A stretch of 64,000 bases of DNA. It comes from Lepas anatifera (Eukaryota > Arthropoda > Thecostraca > Lepadidae). Each line of letters starts with the position of its first letter. Position 1 is the stretch's first letter. Shown here piece after piece: positions 10,580 to 21,290 of this stretch. Under the pieces are notes generated by a model. It saw only the letters and a list, made by a program, of their open reading frames with translations, made no database searches and had not been told where the DNA came from. The position numbers and the translations under genes were made by a program. The stretch is taken from positions 632,501 through 696,500 of the forward strand of contig JAOTON010001030.1 in assembly GCA_034440635.1 (NCBI GenBank). The letters run 5' to 3'.

Positions 10580-11290
10580 GATGCAACTATTATCCCGATT
10601 TTAAAACCTGATAGGATGGTAGTGACCCTTTACATTATAGACCTATTGCCCTGACATCGTGTGTTTGTAAAGTGTTAGAACGAATGCTAAACGCACGCCT
10701 AGTGTGGTTCGTGGAGAGCACCGGTTTTTTTTCTCTGAAGCTCAGTGTGGGTTTCGTGCGGGGCGTTCTACCACTGATCATCTTGTATCTTTGGACACAT
10801 CAGTGCGCTGCTCTCTCGCTTTGCGACAGCACGTGTTTGCTCTCTTATTTGACATCGATAAGGCCTACGACACGGCCTGGCGCCACGCAATTTTAAAGAA
10901 AGTGCGAAAAGCTGGTATCAAAGGCCACATGGGATATTTTATAGATAACTTTATGAAACGAGGTAATTTCAGAGCCAGAGTTGGCATTTCCTTGTCTGAC
11001 AACTTCTGCCAGGAGAGCGGGGTAGTCCAAGGAGGCGTTTTAAGCGTGACACTGTTCGGCATTTTGATAAACGACATTTGCGATGTCCTGCCCCCTACAG
11101 TCGAGATGTCGCTGTTCGTAGACGACTTTGCCGTGTGGTTAAGTACCTCCACGTCTATCTCAGCTCAAAGACAGCTAAAAATATGTATTGACCGGCTAAC
11201 CACATGGAGTCTGAAGAACGGTTTTAGATTTTCGACCGAAAAAACCGTGTTCTATGCTTTATCGAAGTTAGTGATGCCACGAAATACGTT
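10580..11290 (+). pseudogene. LINE reverse transcriptase
   Basis: The LINE resumes after the hAT. The segment near 10620-10690 encodes YRPIALTSC-like and KVLERML-like blocks. Frame 10704-11327 encodes CGFRAGRSTTDHL, the catalytic Asp block FDIDKAYDTAW, VVQGGVLSVTLF and the second catalytic block LFVDDFAVWL. FVDD replaces the more usual YADD/FADD. The N-terminal blocks are in a different frame (frameshift near 10700). The RT thumb is missing: after FSTEKTV the sequence passes within about 15 codons into RNase H, an internal deletion. Confidence 0.85.
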
Positions 11291-11942
11291 ATTTTCACCG
11301 ATAGCCTTAGCAGCATTCAAGCTGTGAGTGGTTTCAACCCAAGTGATGGACTTGTTTTAAACATTGTCCTGCGCTTAACCCGCCTCGCCAGACTGGGAAA
11401 GTATGTAACACTGCTGGATCCCAAGTCATGTTGGAATACAATTGAATGAAGTGGCAGACGCAGCGGCCCGACGTGCTTCCCGTAGGCCCTGCAGGCGTGC
11501 GCAACGAATCCCCGCTAGAGATTTGTACCCATATATATGTACTCACCTTCGCAGTGTATGGCAAGAACAATGGAATGATATAATAAATAACAAGTTGAAA
11601 GTTATCAAACCTGAGATCGGTGAGTGGCCATCCTCGCTGCGGCCTAACCGCCGTGAGGAGGTGGCGTTGTGTCGATTGCGGACTGGCCACACGCTGGCCA
11701 CTCACCGATATCTGTTATGCGGCGAACCTCGACCACAATGTCAGCGATGTGCGGCGCCCCTGTCGGTCCGACACGTGCTAGTCTCGTGCCCGGAATATGC
11801 TAGACACAGGTCTTTGCATTTTGGCGTGCACCGGCAGGAGTCCACACTTTTAGAATTGATCGGCCGTGACTCCAGTATGGTTGAACGGGTGCTGTCCTAT
11901 CTTAGAGACATTGACTTTACGATAATATTTGATCCTGGTTAA
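11280..11942 (+). pseudogene. LINE RNase H remnant and C-terminal zinc knuckle
   Basis: Sequence near 11280-11335 encodes FTDSLSSIQAV, the third catalytic block of RNase HI. Frame 11442-11942 opens with NEVADAAAR, the last RNase H block, and carries NRREEVALCRLRTGHT followed by a C..C..H..C knuckle ending in VRHVLVSCP, typical of the C terminus of I-type ORF2. The TDG and E blocks of RNase H are deleted. The RNase H frame is broken near 11330 and 11440. The stop codon is at 11940-11942. Confidence 0.8.
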
Positions 11943-12070
11943 AAGCGTGTGTTGTGGTAGTCAACCGCGCTGATAGGCGCCTGGCGCCGATTTGGCGGGT
12001 CCTCCCTTTCGCTCCGGGGCCTTTCAAGTCTCGGAGCGACGGGGAGGGCCTCCGTTAGACGTCGCACACT

Positions 12071-13092
12071 GGGGCAACTGGGCTTCAAAATAGGCCAAAA
12101 CCTCGTAACTAAAAAAATGCTTTGATTAGGAATACTTGTTTGTGCTCAAATGAAAGCTGTTGCTCTGAACTTCATTACCCAGCCACAAAACATTGGGTAT
12201 CTACACCAGGTCATATCAGATAAACTATTTTTCAAGGTTTATAAATATCAGAATTCGATTTCGTTCTTTCCAGTTTTGCAAACACTCAATGAGACAGAAT
12301 CAGATAAGGCGGGTCCAGCGACGGTTAAAATGTAAGAAAAAAACAAAAGTAATATTTCAAAAACCGATCCGACACATTCAAGGTCATCATAGGTCAGATG
12401 TCCTGCTTAGCCTTCACTCTGGTTCAACTATTAAGTACCACATGATAAATAATGGCACAAATTCACTCTTTCACTATTTGACATCTTTAAGTCCAGTACC
12501 GAACCATATCGAAACTTTTCGGGTCATGTGCGGGAGCTGCATTTATTGAGACAATAATGTTAAGCGCGATTTCAGGGAATGATTACCGTCACTCTTCTCA
12601 TAAAATGAGCACAAACATGCGGAAACAGACAATAAATTAAACTCACAGGGAATGTTCATCAAATCATGCGACCTCTTTTGCATCTTTGTGTAACTCTCCC
12701 ATTTAATATCTCGCGTCCCTTTATCCAGTCTGCTATCCATTAGCCCCGAGAATTCTCCTTGAAGTCGAGGTAAGTTCTTGAAGCAGTCTCACATCCAAGT
12801 ACCCACTCACGCACCATAGAATTATTAATCGTTAGTGGCACTATCTTTCAGCTTATAAATAGGGTTACTCAGGCTCGAAACCTCCGTTGTCATGGGCCTT
12901 CTGGATTTTTATATCATCGGAGATCATGTTACCACGAGGTCATTGGTGATAAGCAGGTACTGGTACTGATCAGTGATTGTCAACTATGGATGTCTTTCTG
13001 GTATGATATTGCCTGAATGCAAGGTGATCTCTATTCCTTGCCTCCTGGGCCTCCTCCATGTATGCTCCTATGGAAACTTTCAGGCTCTCAGT
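12071..13092. other. No gene recognised
   Basis: There are short frames only. The minus-strand frame 12543-12740 begins MDSRLDKGTRDIKWESY and includes a KRSHDL segment. It has a protein-like composition and could be an exon-like remnant of a repeat-encoded protein, but I cannot name it. Confidence 0.4.
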
Positions 13093-13326
13093 CATAAGCG
13101 TCTCCACCGGCAAAGAAGTGGGGGGAGGCAGCCAAACTTCAAAATGACGCTGACAAAAAAACTTTCCACGTTAGGACCAAATACTGTTTGAATTTGGGCT
13201 CCTCGTTGCCTTTTGCAGCGGCTGGTTATAAGAATGTCCGGTTTTATCTCATTTTGACTGAGATCAGGAAATTTTTGGCCAAAATTGGGGGCAGGCCCCC
13301 CTGGCCCCCCGGTGGCGACGCCCCTG
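13093..13326. mobile_element. hAT-like MITE, CGTCGCCACCGG family, copy 1
   Basis: The element is 234 bp with imperfect TIRs (CATAAGCGTCTCCACCGG against the complement of CCGGTGGCGACGCCCCTG). It is flanked by an exact 8-bp TSD, CTCTCAGT, at 13085-13092 and 13327-13334. The body matches 44946-45180 closely. There is no coding capacity. Confidence 0.9.
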
Positions 13327-13470
13327 CTCTCAGTAACATCTTCCTCGTGCATTTGCACCTTATGTATAGTTGCCGGCATGCTGTACCATGGGTACACGTT
13401 TACAAACAGCCTCGCTGTCTCTAGAACATAGGCCGGATACTTCTCAATTGCGATTGTTGATGATGATGAT

Positions 13471-13649
13471 CAGGGGCGTAGCCAAGGGGGGCAGGGAGAG
13501 CCGCCCCTGAGGGCCCGAAGGGTTCCCCTGAGGACACGATTCTGTAACAACCATGACCCTTTTTACCCATCAGGGCCCTTTTGGCGCTGTCGCAGGGGCC
13601 TTTTTTGGGGTGCCGCCCCCCCCCGAGTGAAATCCTGGCTACGCCCCTG
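13471..13649. mobile_element. hAT-like MITE, CAGGGGCGTAGCCA family
   Basis: The element is 179 bp with TIRs CAGGGGCGTAGCCA / TGGCTACGCCCCTG. The 8-bp TSD ATGATGAT lies at 13463-13470 and 13650-13657 (the target was a short ATG repeat, so the TSD is less diagnostic). The body matches 27697-27966. Confidence 0.85.
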
Positions 13650-13657
13650 ATGATGAT

Positions 13658-14930
13658 AGTGCGGGTAATATTAACGAAAACCTTTGTAGCAGATCCAGGC
13701 TTACCCCAGTAACCTCGCTGAACTGTCGAACGTTCCCGAAAGAACGGCGGGTTGTGTTTCCTTCATTAGCTATGCCGTTGCCCCCCCTCCCGCTTTTGGC
13801 TGATCGACGACCAGACTCATGGTAGCACGAAAACATTCCTGTAAATATATTTTGTTTTTTAACAGCGTCCTTCTGGTCGTAGTTTTGAGCTCTCCATGAA
13901 CAAATGGGTGACTCTTCTCTGATCTTCCCTCACCCTCAGTGCGCGTGTTAAAATCGGTTTTTGCACAGATTGACTCTGCCCAGCGTCTTGCATGTCCACC
14001 TTCCCACGTCACGACTCGACCACGGCGCCCTGTCAGCCGTCCTTACTCCAAGTGCCGCGCAACATGAGCCGACGGCCGCCGTAGCCGCCGGCCTCACCGC
14101 ACTACTTGGACTACATTGCCGCACAAAAAGTGACATATCTCCCCTGGGACAACTGATGCCGAGCTAATTTTTTCACGGGTGGTTAGAGAACACAACATGG
14201 CATCACTTCATATAAATTTCTAAGTGAAACTCGCTGTGCGTTTTTTCGCAGGTCTAACAAAGTTTAGGATTTGAGAATAAGTAGGAAGCTTTACATGTCC
14301 TAATAGTTACAAGTACTATCAGGCTCTTATTGTCAAATTTCGTATTTTTCAACCTTGAGTGTCTTCAGGGCGTTCCCAGCTTTCCATTGATATAAATAGA
14401 TAACGGTTTTGTGACTGCGACCATGGTTGATAATGCATCATAAAGTATACCTCATCTCGAGTCAACTTGACGCCGAGCTGCAGCGTGTTTAATGCGCTGT
14501 GTTCCAGCATCTGTGCAAGCGGCTAAAGAAGAGAAAAATGGATACAATTATGCTTTTCCAAGGTTTTGGACATTTCTCTGTCAGAGCCAAATGACTAAGT
14601 CCGATTTTGAAGATGTCAAAATTGGAGGTTTTGGCCGGTTTTGGAGGCCATTTGCCCCAGTGTGCGTCGGGCTTGGGTCCGGCGTCTAGGCTGCCCCCGC
14701 GCCCCCGGACCCCTGGGTCTGTTGGCGCGGGGTGGGCGCCGGAAGTGATGCCCCGGCGCCCCCGCGCCGGGCGCCTGCCGGCGCGGTAAACCTGTTTGAA
14801 TCTGTGACCATGCATCCGTGCAGTGAGAATCATAACTACGATGTGAAAGAATCACTCTTTAATGTAAATATAAGTTCACTTTAGACGAGACTTTACTTTC
14901 CCCTAAAGACAGACAAAATTATAAGCTTTG
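13658..14930. other. No gene recognised; GC-rich block inside
   Basis: No domain-bearing frame is seen. A very GC-rich stretch at 14650-14790 contains overlapping GGCGC/GCGCC inverted motifs and open frames on both strands, which are expected from its composition. The rest is AT-moderate and unassigned. Confidence 0.4.
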
Positions 14931-14934
14931 ACTG

Positions 14935-14997
14935 CAGAGAAGTGTTATGGGCGCTATATGACCTCGCAGGTTGGCGCGCCCCTAAAACACAATAATC
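14935..14997 (+). mobile_element. LINE 3' terminus (truncated copy)
   Basis: GGGCGCTATATGACCTCGCA-like sequence is followed by GCGCGCCCCTAAAAC and an (AATC)n tail. This is the 3' end of an I-type LINE. A second, 5'-truncated LINE begins directly after the tail, so the tail probably served as its insertion target. Confidence 0.65.
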
Positions 14998-15000
14998 AAT

Positions 15001-15200
15001 CAATGTGTATGCATTTCTGTCGCCGTAGATCGTGCCCTGACATCAGCCTCCGTTTGTACGGTCGAAGAGTCCCAGCCGTGCCGGAGGTAAAGTTTCTTGG
15101 CATGACACTGGATAAGCGCTTGACATACGCACCACATATATCACTGTTGAGTGACAAGTGTTTTAAACTCATGAATGTGTTAAAAATGATCTCTTGCACA
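15001..15200 (+). pseudogene. LINE RT thumb fragment
   Basis: The frame encodes MCMHFCRRR, then VPEVKFLGMTLDKRLTY and a KCFKLMNVLKMIS segment. FLGMTLDKRLT is the conserved block at the RT thumb of I/Jockey-type LINEs. It is cut by the insertion at 15201 and continues at 17652. Confidence 0.8.
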
Positions 15201-15631
15201 CAGGGGTTGGCACTGCCCACTACCCACTGCCCGTTTTTTTTGTTTTTTTAGTGGGTTTTTTAATGGATAAAACCCACCCGGGTTTTTCATAAACCATTTT
15301 CTAGATGCCCCTGAGTAAACATTTTGTCTTTTTTGCTATTCGGATCACTTGTAAAGCTACTAAGCCGTGGTATGTGTCTAATATGCCAAAGTTTGGCAGA
15401 ATTGGTACCATATGCCACCTCATACAACCCGCTGGAAAAATGCATTTGGAAATTATTGCTATCTTACCGGGAAAATAATTCCTAAGAATCCGCATGTCGT
15501 CCAAATTGCACATTGTGCAACACCAATTTCTATCATTGTTTTGCCACCGGTAAAGGGTGCTGGATAAGACCAATACCGTCTCTGAGTATGCCGTTAGTTT
15601 TGTCTGCATCATGCAGATTTTTTCCATAATT

Positions 15632-15634
<3 letters not shown>

Positions 15635-15711
<77 letters not shown>
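15635..15711. repeat. (TA)n microsatellite
   Basis: About 76 bp of perfect AT alternation. Open frames of repeated Tyr-Ile on both strands are artefacts of it. Confidence 0.95.
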
Positions 15712-15713
<2 letters not shown>

Positions 15714-15838
15714 TGATCCATAAACATCACTGCAGGGTCAAAATATGCCAAATTACTAGTGCATTCTGAGATTGTGACTCTGACTGACTTTGACCGGAGA
15801 CACACAAATAGTTTATTTGTCCAGCTCATGGAACATCT

Positions 15839-15929
15839 AAGGCGTATGGTGGTGTAGTCACATCGTGCTGTACTCCAGGCGCGCAGCCTCTGGAGTACAG
15901 CACGATGTGACTCCACCACCATAAGCCTT
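15839..15929. repeat. Near-perfect hairpin with about 40-bp arms
   Basis: The arm at 15839-15878 is the reverse complement of 15890-15929 with about two mismatches, around an 11-bp GC-rich loop. Such cruciform sequence may be a MITE end-to-end fusion. Confidence 0.85.
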
Positions 15930-16074
15930 CTCTGGAGTACAGCAAGGTGAGGCGACTGCCTCTCCCCTTGGCTGAGCTTAAGCACTGTAAGGGCTTCCCG
16001 CACGTCCTCCTGTCGTTTTCTGAGTTATGTTCCCCAATTTGATTATGAGAAGACGGACACTATCACAATGTTTG

Positions 16075-16700
16075 TCTCGGAGACTCTCAATAGCAAGTCT
16101 CAGGGGCCCAAGCGTTGGTCTGGCAGGGCCCACCAAAATTTTGAATTGGGGGCCCCGGATTCGGCTATCGGTTCACCAGAGTTTATCTCTGGGCTCCAGA
16201 CTTGGTCTCTTGGAGCAGCCCCAAAAGTTTTCCTGAGGTTTCTAGAGTTGGTCTGGAGGACCCTCAAGAGTTTACCGCGGGGGGCGCCCAGGGCTGGTCT
16301 CTGAGGGCCCCCAGTGTTGGTCTCGGTGGGCCCAAGAGTCTGACTGTGGGGATCCGAAAAAGTTTTTCGGGGAACCTAGGGCTGCTCTCGGATGGCCTTT
16401 AAGAATTTGCCTCGGGGTCCTCAGAGTTGGTCTCCGAGGCCTTCGAGGGTTTGTCTCGTGGGCCCATAGAGATGGTCTCGAACTTGGCTTAAAGTTGGTT
16501 TCGGGGGTCCCTAGATTCGGTCCTTGGGCTCCCCAGAGCTGGTTTCGGGGGACCCCAAGAATTGTTTTGGGGCCCCCAGTGTTGGTCTTGAGGACCTTCA
16601 AGGGTTTGGTTTGTGGGGTCCCTAGAGCTAGTCTCGGGGATCCCAAGACTCGTTCTCGGGCGTCTCATTAGTTTTTTTCTGGCGGGAGGGGAGGTTTTCT
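16075..16700. repeat. Degenerate tandem repeat field (about 30-bp units)
   Basis: Repeated TTGGTCTC / GGGGGCCC / AGAGTTGGT words recur every 25-35 bp with heavy divergence. The open frames here (16027-16402 plus, 16272-16646 minus) are by-products of the repeat. Confidence 0.6.
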
Positions 16701-17640
16701 CTCAAGGCGCTGCCAATTTTTCTCTAGACTGCCCAAAGAATTAGTCCTGGGGGCACCTCAGAGATGGTCCCCAGGTCACAAAATAATAAAAAGGATACCA
16801 CGCTTTATTTAGCTAGATAGGCAAGGAAACAACCAGGGTAGGCAAAAACAGCCAATAAAAGTCACGTGAACCACACCGACTCACTCCACAATCCCATCAG
16901 CCACCGCTGACGTTTTTTTTATTTTCATCAGCGATCGTTGCACTTGGGGCCCCGTGCAGTGCCCCCGAGCCTATATCCACGCCCCCTTCCCCCTGAGCAA
17001 ATAATGGATGCGCCCCTGCTATGCTCTGAGAATTGTGATCTGGCCTTTATTGATGTACCGGACTAAGATTTCCAGCGCTAGCATTTGTCCGTGAGGAATA
17101 TGAGCTACTGATTTAGAAAAAGTGAAAGCAAATTCCTGTGGGGCGCGGTGGTGTGGTGCTTGTCGCACTTGCTTTCCACGGGGTCGCCCGGGTTTACGTC
17201 CGGTGAATTTCTTGAGTAGGGAGAATCCGGCCCCTAAGAGAAAACAGTAACAAGAGTCGACGAGGCCGTATAATCATAGCAATGGGTGAGTTGATAAGCC
17301 CCAAAAATTGTTATTCTGGTCAAAAGTGGGTTCATTTTCTTATCCATGGGTGCCCGTAAAACTATGAAGGGTTCTGCACGCTGTCATCAATCGGGTACTT
17401 CAGAACAGCTTGGGGAATATGAGCTTCTTGTCCCCTCCGCCTCCTGAGGCAGACTGATAGGCAACGATGATATTGAAAGCATCAAGGGTCTTAATGCGTG
17501 CTCAAACAATGGGATGAATCTAGAAACGGTGTGACGAGAATGCTACAAAACAAAAATAAAAACCCGGAAAAAACCACAAAAAGACCCGCAAAAACCCAGG
17601 CTCGCGGGCTTTTTACAAAAAACCCGGGTTTTTTCCAACC
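16701..17640. other. Remaining hAT-like interior, no gene
   Basis: No gene is recognised. A tRNA-like head may occur at 17138-17215 (A-box-like GGTGGTGTGGTGC, B-box-like GGGTTTACGTCC), suggesting a decayed SINE. Confidence in that is low. Confidence 0.3.
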
Positions 17641-17651
17641 CTGCTCGCACA

Positions 17652-19212
17652 TTGTATGGCGCTGAGAGAGTGTCACTTATTCGACTGTACCGTGCCCTGA
17701 TCAGGTCTGTCCTATATTACGGCCCAGTAGCATACGACAGCGCACTTAACAGCTTCAAACAGACCCTACAGGCTGTTCACCATTCCCGCATGAGAATAGC
17801 GACGGGTGCGTTCAGAACCTCCCGCAGAGCCAGTCTACTCGTCGACCGCCAACGAACTGCCGCTAGATCTTAGACATAAAAAGTTAGCACTCGCATCCAC
17901 CTGTCAGCTAGACACGACTTCACGTGGCGAGATCTGTATTTCACTGACTGCCGGCACCGGCCGCACGGCTGACCTGCCCACCGGTCCGACCCACACATAG
18001 CCTCCGGCAGCACCGCTCACCAGACACGCAAGGGCGCACCCAGCGCACCCACTGACAACACCAGCAAAATTCGTCAACATCCCTCCCACCCAACTCACAA
18101 ATGGATATTTGATGAGGTGTTAACAGCCCCTCTCGGAACAGTACTACGCTCGTCCTCACTTGCACTCTGGACACGCGTCTTACAATGGCTTGAGGGTTCT
18201 GAAATAAATCTGGAACAGATCGCTGAAACTAGACCGCAGCGCATAGAACCGTGGCGACTCACTCCTGCCAAATGCGACTTCGACTTGCTGCGCTACAAAA
18301 AGTCCTCGATTCTGCCCACAGAGTTCTTAAACTTAGCTCTGCACAAAATAGGAACCTACATAGAACACAGACCTTTCTATACCGACGGCTCTAAGGGCGC
18401 TAGAGGCGCCGGCAGTGCCTTCATGGGGGATGGTATCAGCCGGGGCTTTAGTTTGCCGGCGACTGTTTCAGTTTTTACCACGGAACTTAACGCTATTTTG
18501 CGCGTTTTACGACACATCAGACGCACCCCTGAAGAACGATGTATTATTATAACAGACTCAGCAAGTTCTTTGGCAGCCCTTCTGTCTCACCACACACAGC
18601 AGAACTGGCTCGTGCTGACGATCCGAAAGCTTCTGACAGTGATTGTCTCCCGAGGTACTGACGTGTGTTTTCGTTGGGTGCCGAGCCACGTTGGCATTTT
18701 AGGAAATGAACAAGTTGATAAATTAGCAAAAGATGCGTGTCAGTTGCCCCCCTTCGCACAGCTTAAAAATTCCAGCAACAGACTTCAAACCATCGTTTAA
18801 GATATTAGTAGATGCTGAGTGGCAGACCAGGTGGACTGCGGAGCCAGATTGCTTTTTGAAACGTCTGCTTCCATCGATTAAACCCTGGGAGTCGAGCAGC
18901 AGGAGAAATAGAAGGGAGGAGGTAAGCCTCACTAGGCTGCGAATAGGCCACTGTTACGCGACACACGCCCATTATCTACTTAACACCGCCCCCAAGCAAT
19001 GTTCGCACTCTGACAGCCGCCTCACTGTGCAGCATGTTTTATCTGCTACTGACAGTTGCGACCAGCTGAAACGAAGTCAGCTCCGATTCTTTCCATCGGT
19101 TCCGCTGATACAGATCTTAGGCGATGACCCACTCGTAGCTACTGCAAAAGTTTTGTCTTACCTGAGGAAAGAAGATTTTGACGTAGTATATACACCCATT
19201 AGAGATTCTTAG
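17652..19212 (+). pseudogene. LINE RT C-terminus, RNase H and zinc-knuckle region
   Basis: 17652-17873 encodes LIRLYRALIRSVLYYG and a following helical segment, the end of the RT. After frameshifts near 17875-18110, frame 18117-18800 carries a full RNase HI domain: FYTDGSKG, TELNAIL, IITDSASSL and WVPSHVGILGNEQVDKLAK, with all catalytic acids present. Another frameshift near 18760 leads to 18733-19212, which holds NRREEVSLTRLRIGH and the degenerate C-terminal knuckle. RNase H would remove the RNA template during target-primed synthesis. The copy is dead because of the frameshifts. Confidence 0.85.
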
Positions 19213-19335
19213 ATTTCACACACTCTGTATAACCCACCTTAGCTAATAACAACAATCCTAGGATAATGTAATACAATACTGACGGGCACGTATAGCCTCT
19301 GCAGCTGCAGTGCCCTAAAACTCTAATCATCATCA

Positions 19336-19689
19336 TCGAAGACCGAGCCTTCACGATGTCGTCAGCACATGCTGATACTGCCTACGCCTGTCCTGCAATA
19401 TGTAATCCTTTCATTCTGTTGTTTCGGCGAATTTTATCCAAAAGCTGCCCGAAAGCTCAAACGAATAAGTCATTAGATTACCTTGCCTGCAGCACCTTTT
19501 GTAGCTTTATTGATTTAGATAAGTGTCGGTAATATGTAGCCTGTGGGAAAGACCACGTAGTCCACGTGCACCATTTTTACTCACTCTGTGACACTGTGTG
19601 GTGTGTGAACCGGCGTTACTGTGAGGCTTTCTTCTTTCAACTCCCAGCTCATCAAATCTAAAGTGCGCTCAAAATTTGTGGTCACAAGG
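19336..19689. other. No gene recognised
   Basis: A short stretch between LINE remnants with no conserved frame or repeat end. Confidence 0.4.
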
Positions 19690-20660
19690 TGACCGCTTTT
19701 CTTTGTTGATTTCAAGCGTTAATCAAATCGTAAAAGAGTTTTGTATTGTCTCCGATGAACATGCCAGTTTAAAAAAGATGTGCTCAGACTTAATGACGGT
19801 TCTTAGAATCTTACGTCGACGGTTCGCCAGCGCTCCAGAGATGATGTTGCAGGCAACATTTAACAATGTGGTAGGTCTATAGCTTTTGACTGAACATTTG
19901 CGCCGATCCTTCCTTGGTATGAGACATATCAAGCATCTTAAAGAGGGAGAAGGTTTGATCACCACTCTGCACGCTGTTTCTCAAGATACGGAACAAGACT
20001 AATTTGAGACTGTTCCAAAACAATTAAAATAATTCAGCAGAGCAGTTTGACCCTGGACTCGTTCCATTTTTAATTTTTCTTTTTACATTATGCTCTTCAA
20101 CGGTTGCAGGTTGTTTTGAACAGTTTATTTGTGTATCACCTAGTGCAACAAGTTGCTCAAGCCCAGGTGCCCTGTTATTTCTCTCAAGTCTAGATCTGGG
20201 CATTTTCCGAACACTTTTTTTAATTGCTTACGGAAACGTCGACTATTTCAGCCTGACCGCTTAAAGGGAATGTGGCACCTCTATAACGTGATTTTAACTG
20301 AGATAGCCAAGTTGTAAAACATGCCGGGAAACCTGGTACTCAATATATCATTTGACTTGAAACTAAAAATTTCCGTGGAGAAAAGCTAAAAACCTGAAAT
20401 GTATCCCAAATCTACCCCAGCCAGTGCAAGGAGCATAATTATTGTTTCCGCTCAGCTTGACATTTTTCCACGTTGCAGAAGTATGCTAAAGGTCTCTCGC
20501 CTTGCTCATGCCATCCCCCTCTTGACCCAATAGTTGTTCCGTGGAACTTTCTCAGTCGCATAAGCTCATGTTCCTTCTTTGCTGCATCCAAGCGTGTTCT
20601 TTTCTCAGTGTTTTGTGACAGATTGAGATCATTTTCCAGTTCCACTATTCATAGGCGGCG
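19690..20660 (-). pseudogene. L1/Tx1-like LINE fragment, minus strand
   Basis: Read on the minus strand, 20645-20439 encodes RLRKFHGTTIGSRGGWHEQG followed by YFCNVEK, the conserved linker of L1-type ORF2 (usually RSRxKWxExGEKxxxYFxxLE). Near 20110-20020 comes an NGTSPGSNCSAELF-like segment (the KSPGSDG..AEFY block). Near 19900-19780 comes SYRPTTLLNVACNIISGALANR, the RT entry block. Stops and frameshifts separate them, and a MITE copy lies at 20266-20420. This is a different LINE clade from the two I-type elements. Confidence 0.75.
20266..20420 (-). mobile_element. MITE-like repeat, copy 2
   Basis: This is the reverse complement of 3870-4030 and is inserted in the L1-like fragment between its linker and RT blocks. 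Confidence 0.6.
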
Positions 20661-21290
20661 GAACGGTGAGGGGGCACCGGGGCACCGTGCCCCCTTGGCC
20701 GGACCAGGAGGGCACCACCATTAGGGTGCCCCCTTAAATTCGGCAAAGATAGCAATGAAGCGGTGCTTGGTCAGGGCTTCCGGAAAGAAACCAAGTTTGT
20801 TACATTTTTCACAGACCCACAAAGTCGAACAGCAAATCCACGCCGGTTTTTCTCAGATATGATATGTATTGCATTTAGAGTCCCCAATCTCATCGTGTAG
20901 CCGCTCCCGTGACGTCAAGGGGAGCGGAACGTGGTCGCTGAGAATGGAAGGCGTCAACAACTGGCCGTCGTGGACAAGGCTTGCTGTTTGAAGTAGATAA
21001 CTGTCCGGCGTAAGTATGTCAGAGATACTTTAAGCTGTTTCCAATGTAGAGCTACAGTAAAGCGGGTAAAACAAAATTCGTTTGAGGAAAAATGTTAGTT
21101 TGGCCTGTAAAGAAGAGCGGAAAATAACTTACTCAAATAGGGAGATATTTTCCCAAGAGGTTTCGGCTCGTTTTCTGTTGATTAGGTATAGTTGCTGAAT
21201 AATATCATCACCAGTAGATTTTTTTCTAGAATCACTTTCTTTAGAAAATACCCTTCTACAAAAAAGTTTTTGTTGATAGGTTTCGGAGTG
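20661..21290. other. No gene recognised
   Basis: A GC-rich GGGGCACC-type segment at 20650-20740 may be the end of a DNA element. The rest has no frame or repeat I can name. Confidence 0.4.

Larger units (their letters stand above)
1..12070 (+). mobile_element. I-superfamily-like LINE, decayed and interrupted by two insertions
   Basis: Pieces of one non-LTR retrotransposon lie in order on the plus strand: ORF1-like tail, apurinic endonuclease, linker, reverse transcriptase (RT), RNase H and a C-terminal Cys/His knuckle. RNase H placed after the RT is a feature of the I superfamily. The LINE is broken by an AGGTCA-rich element (about 923-1709) and a hAT transposon (3072-10571). Frameshifts and an internal deletion between the RT and RNase H show it is dead. 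The 5' end lies outside the window. The 3' end near 12070 is approximate, because the usual 3'-terminal signature seen in other copies here (a GCGCCCTAAAAC-like end) is missing. Confidence 0.85.
15201..17643. mobile_element. Non-autonomous hAT-like element, 2.4 kb
   Basis: The ends read CAGGGGTTGG and CCAACCCTG. The flanks CTTGCACA (15193-15200) and CTCGCACA (17644-17651) form an 8-bp TSD with one mismatch. Near both ends lie short CCCGGGTTTTT-type inverted motifs. It contains no transposase. The interior holds a (TA)n tract, a 40-bp hairpin and a field of degenerate G/C-rich repeats, so it has been enlarged by other events. Confidence 0.8.
14998..19330 (+). mobile_element. Second I-superfamily-like LINE, 5'-truncated, split by a hAT-like element
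   Basis: The LINE starts inside the RT thumb and ends with the conserved 3' signature (GGGCACGTATAG...GTGCCCTAAAAC) and an (ATC)n tail at about 19270-19335. It is interrupted at 15201-17643. The C terminus is recognisably the same type as the LINE at 1-12070 (for example VLSYLR near the end of both), so they are related families. Confidence 0.85.

Noticed and set aside
14489..14855. Pro/Arg/Gly-rich genes on both strands
   Set aside because: Overlapping frames on both strands of a very GC-rich block with no conserved motif are compositional artefacts.
15635..15711. Membrane-like Tyr-Ile repeat peptides
   Set aside because: They arise from the (TA)n microsatellite on both strands.
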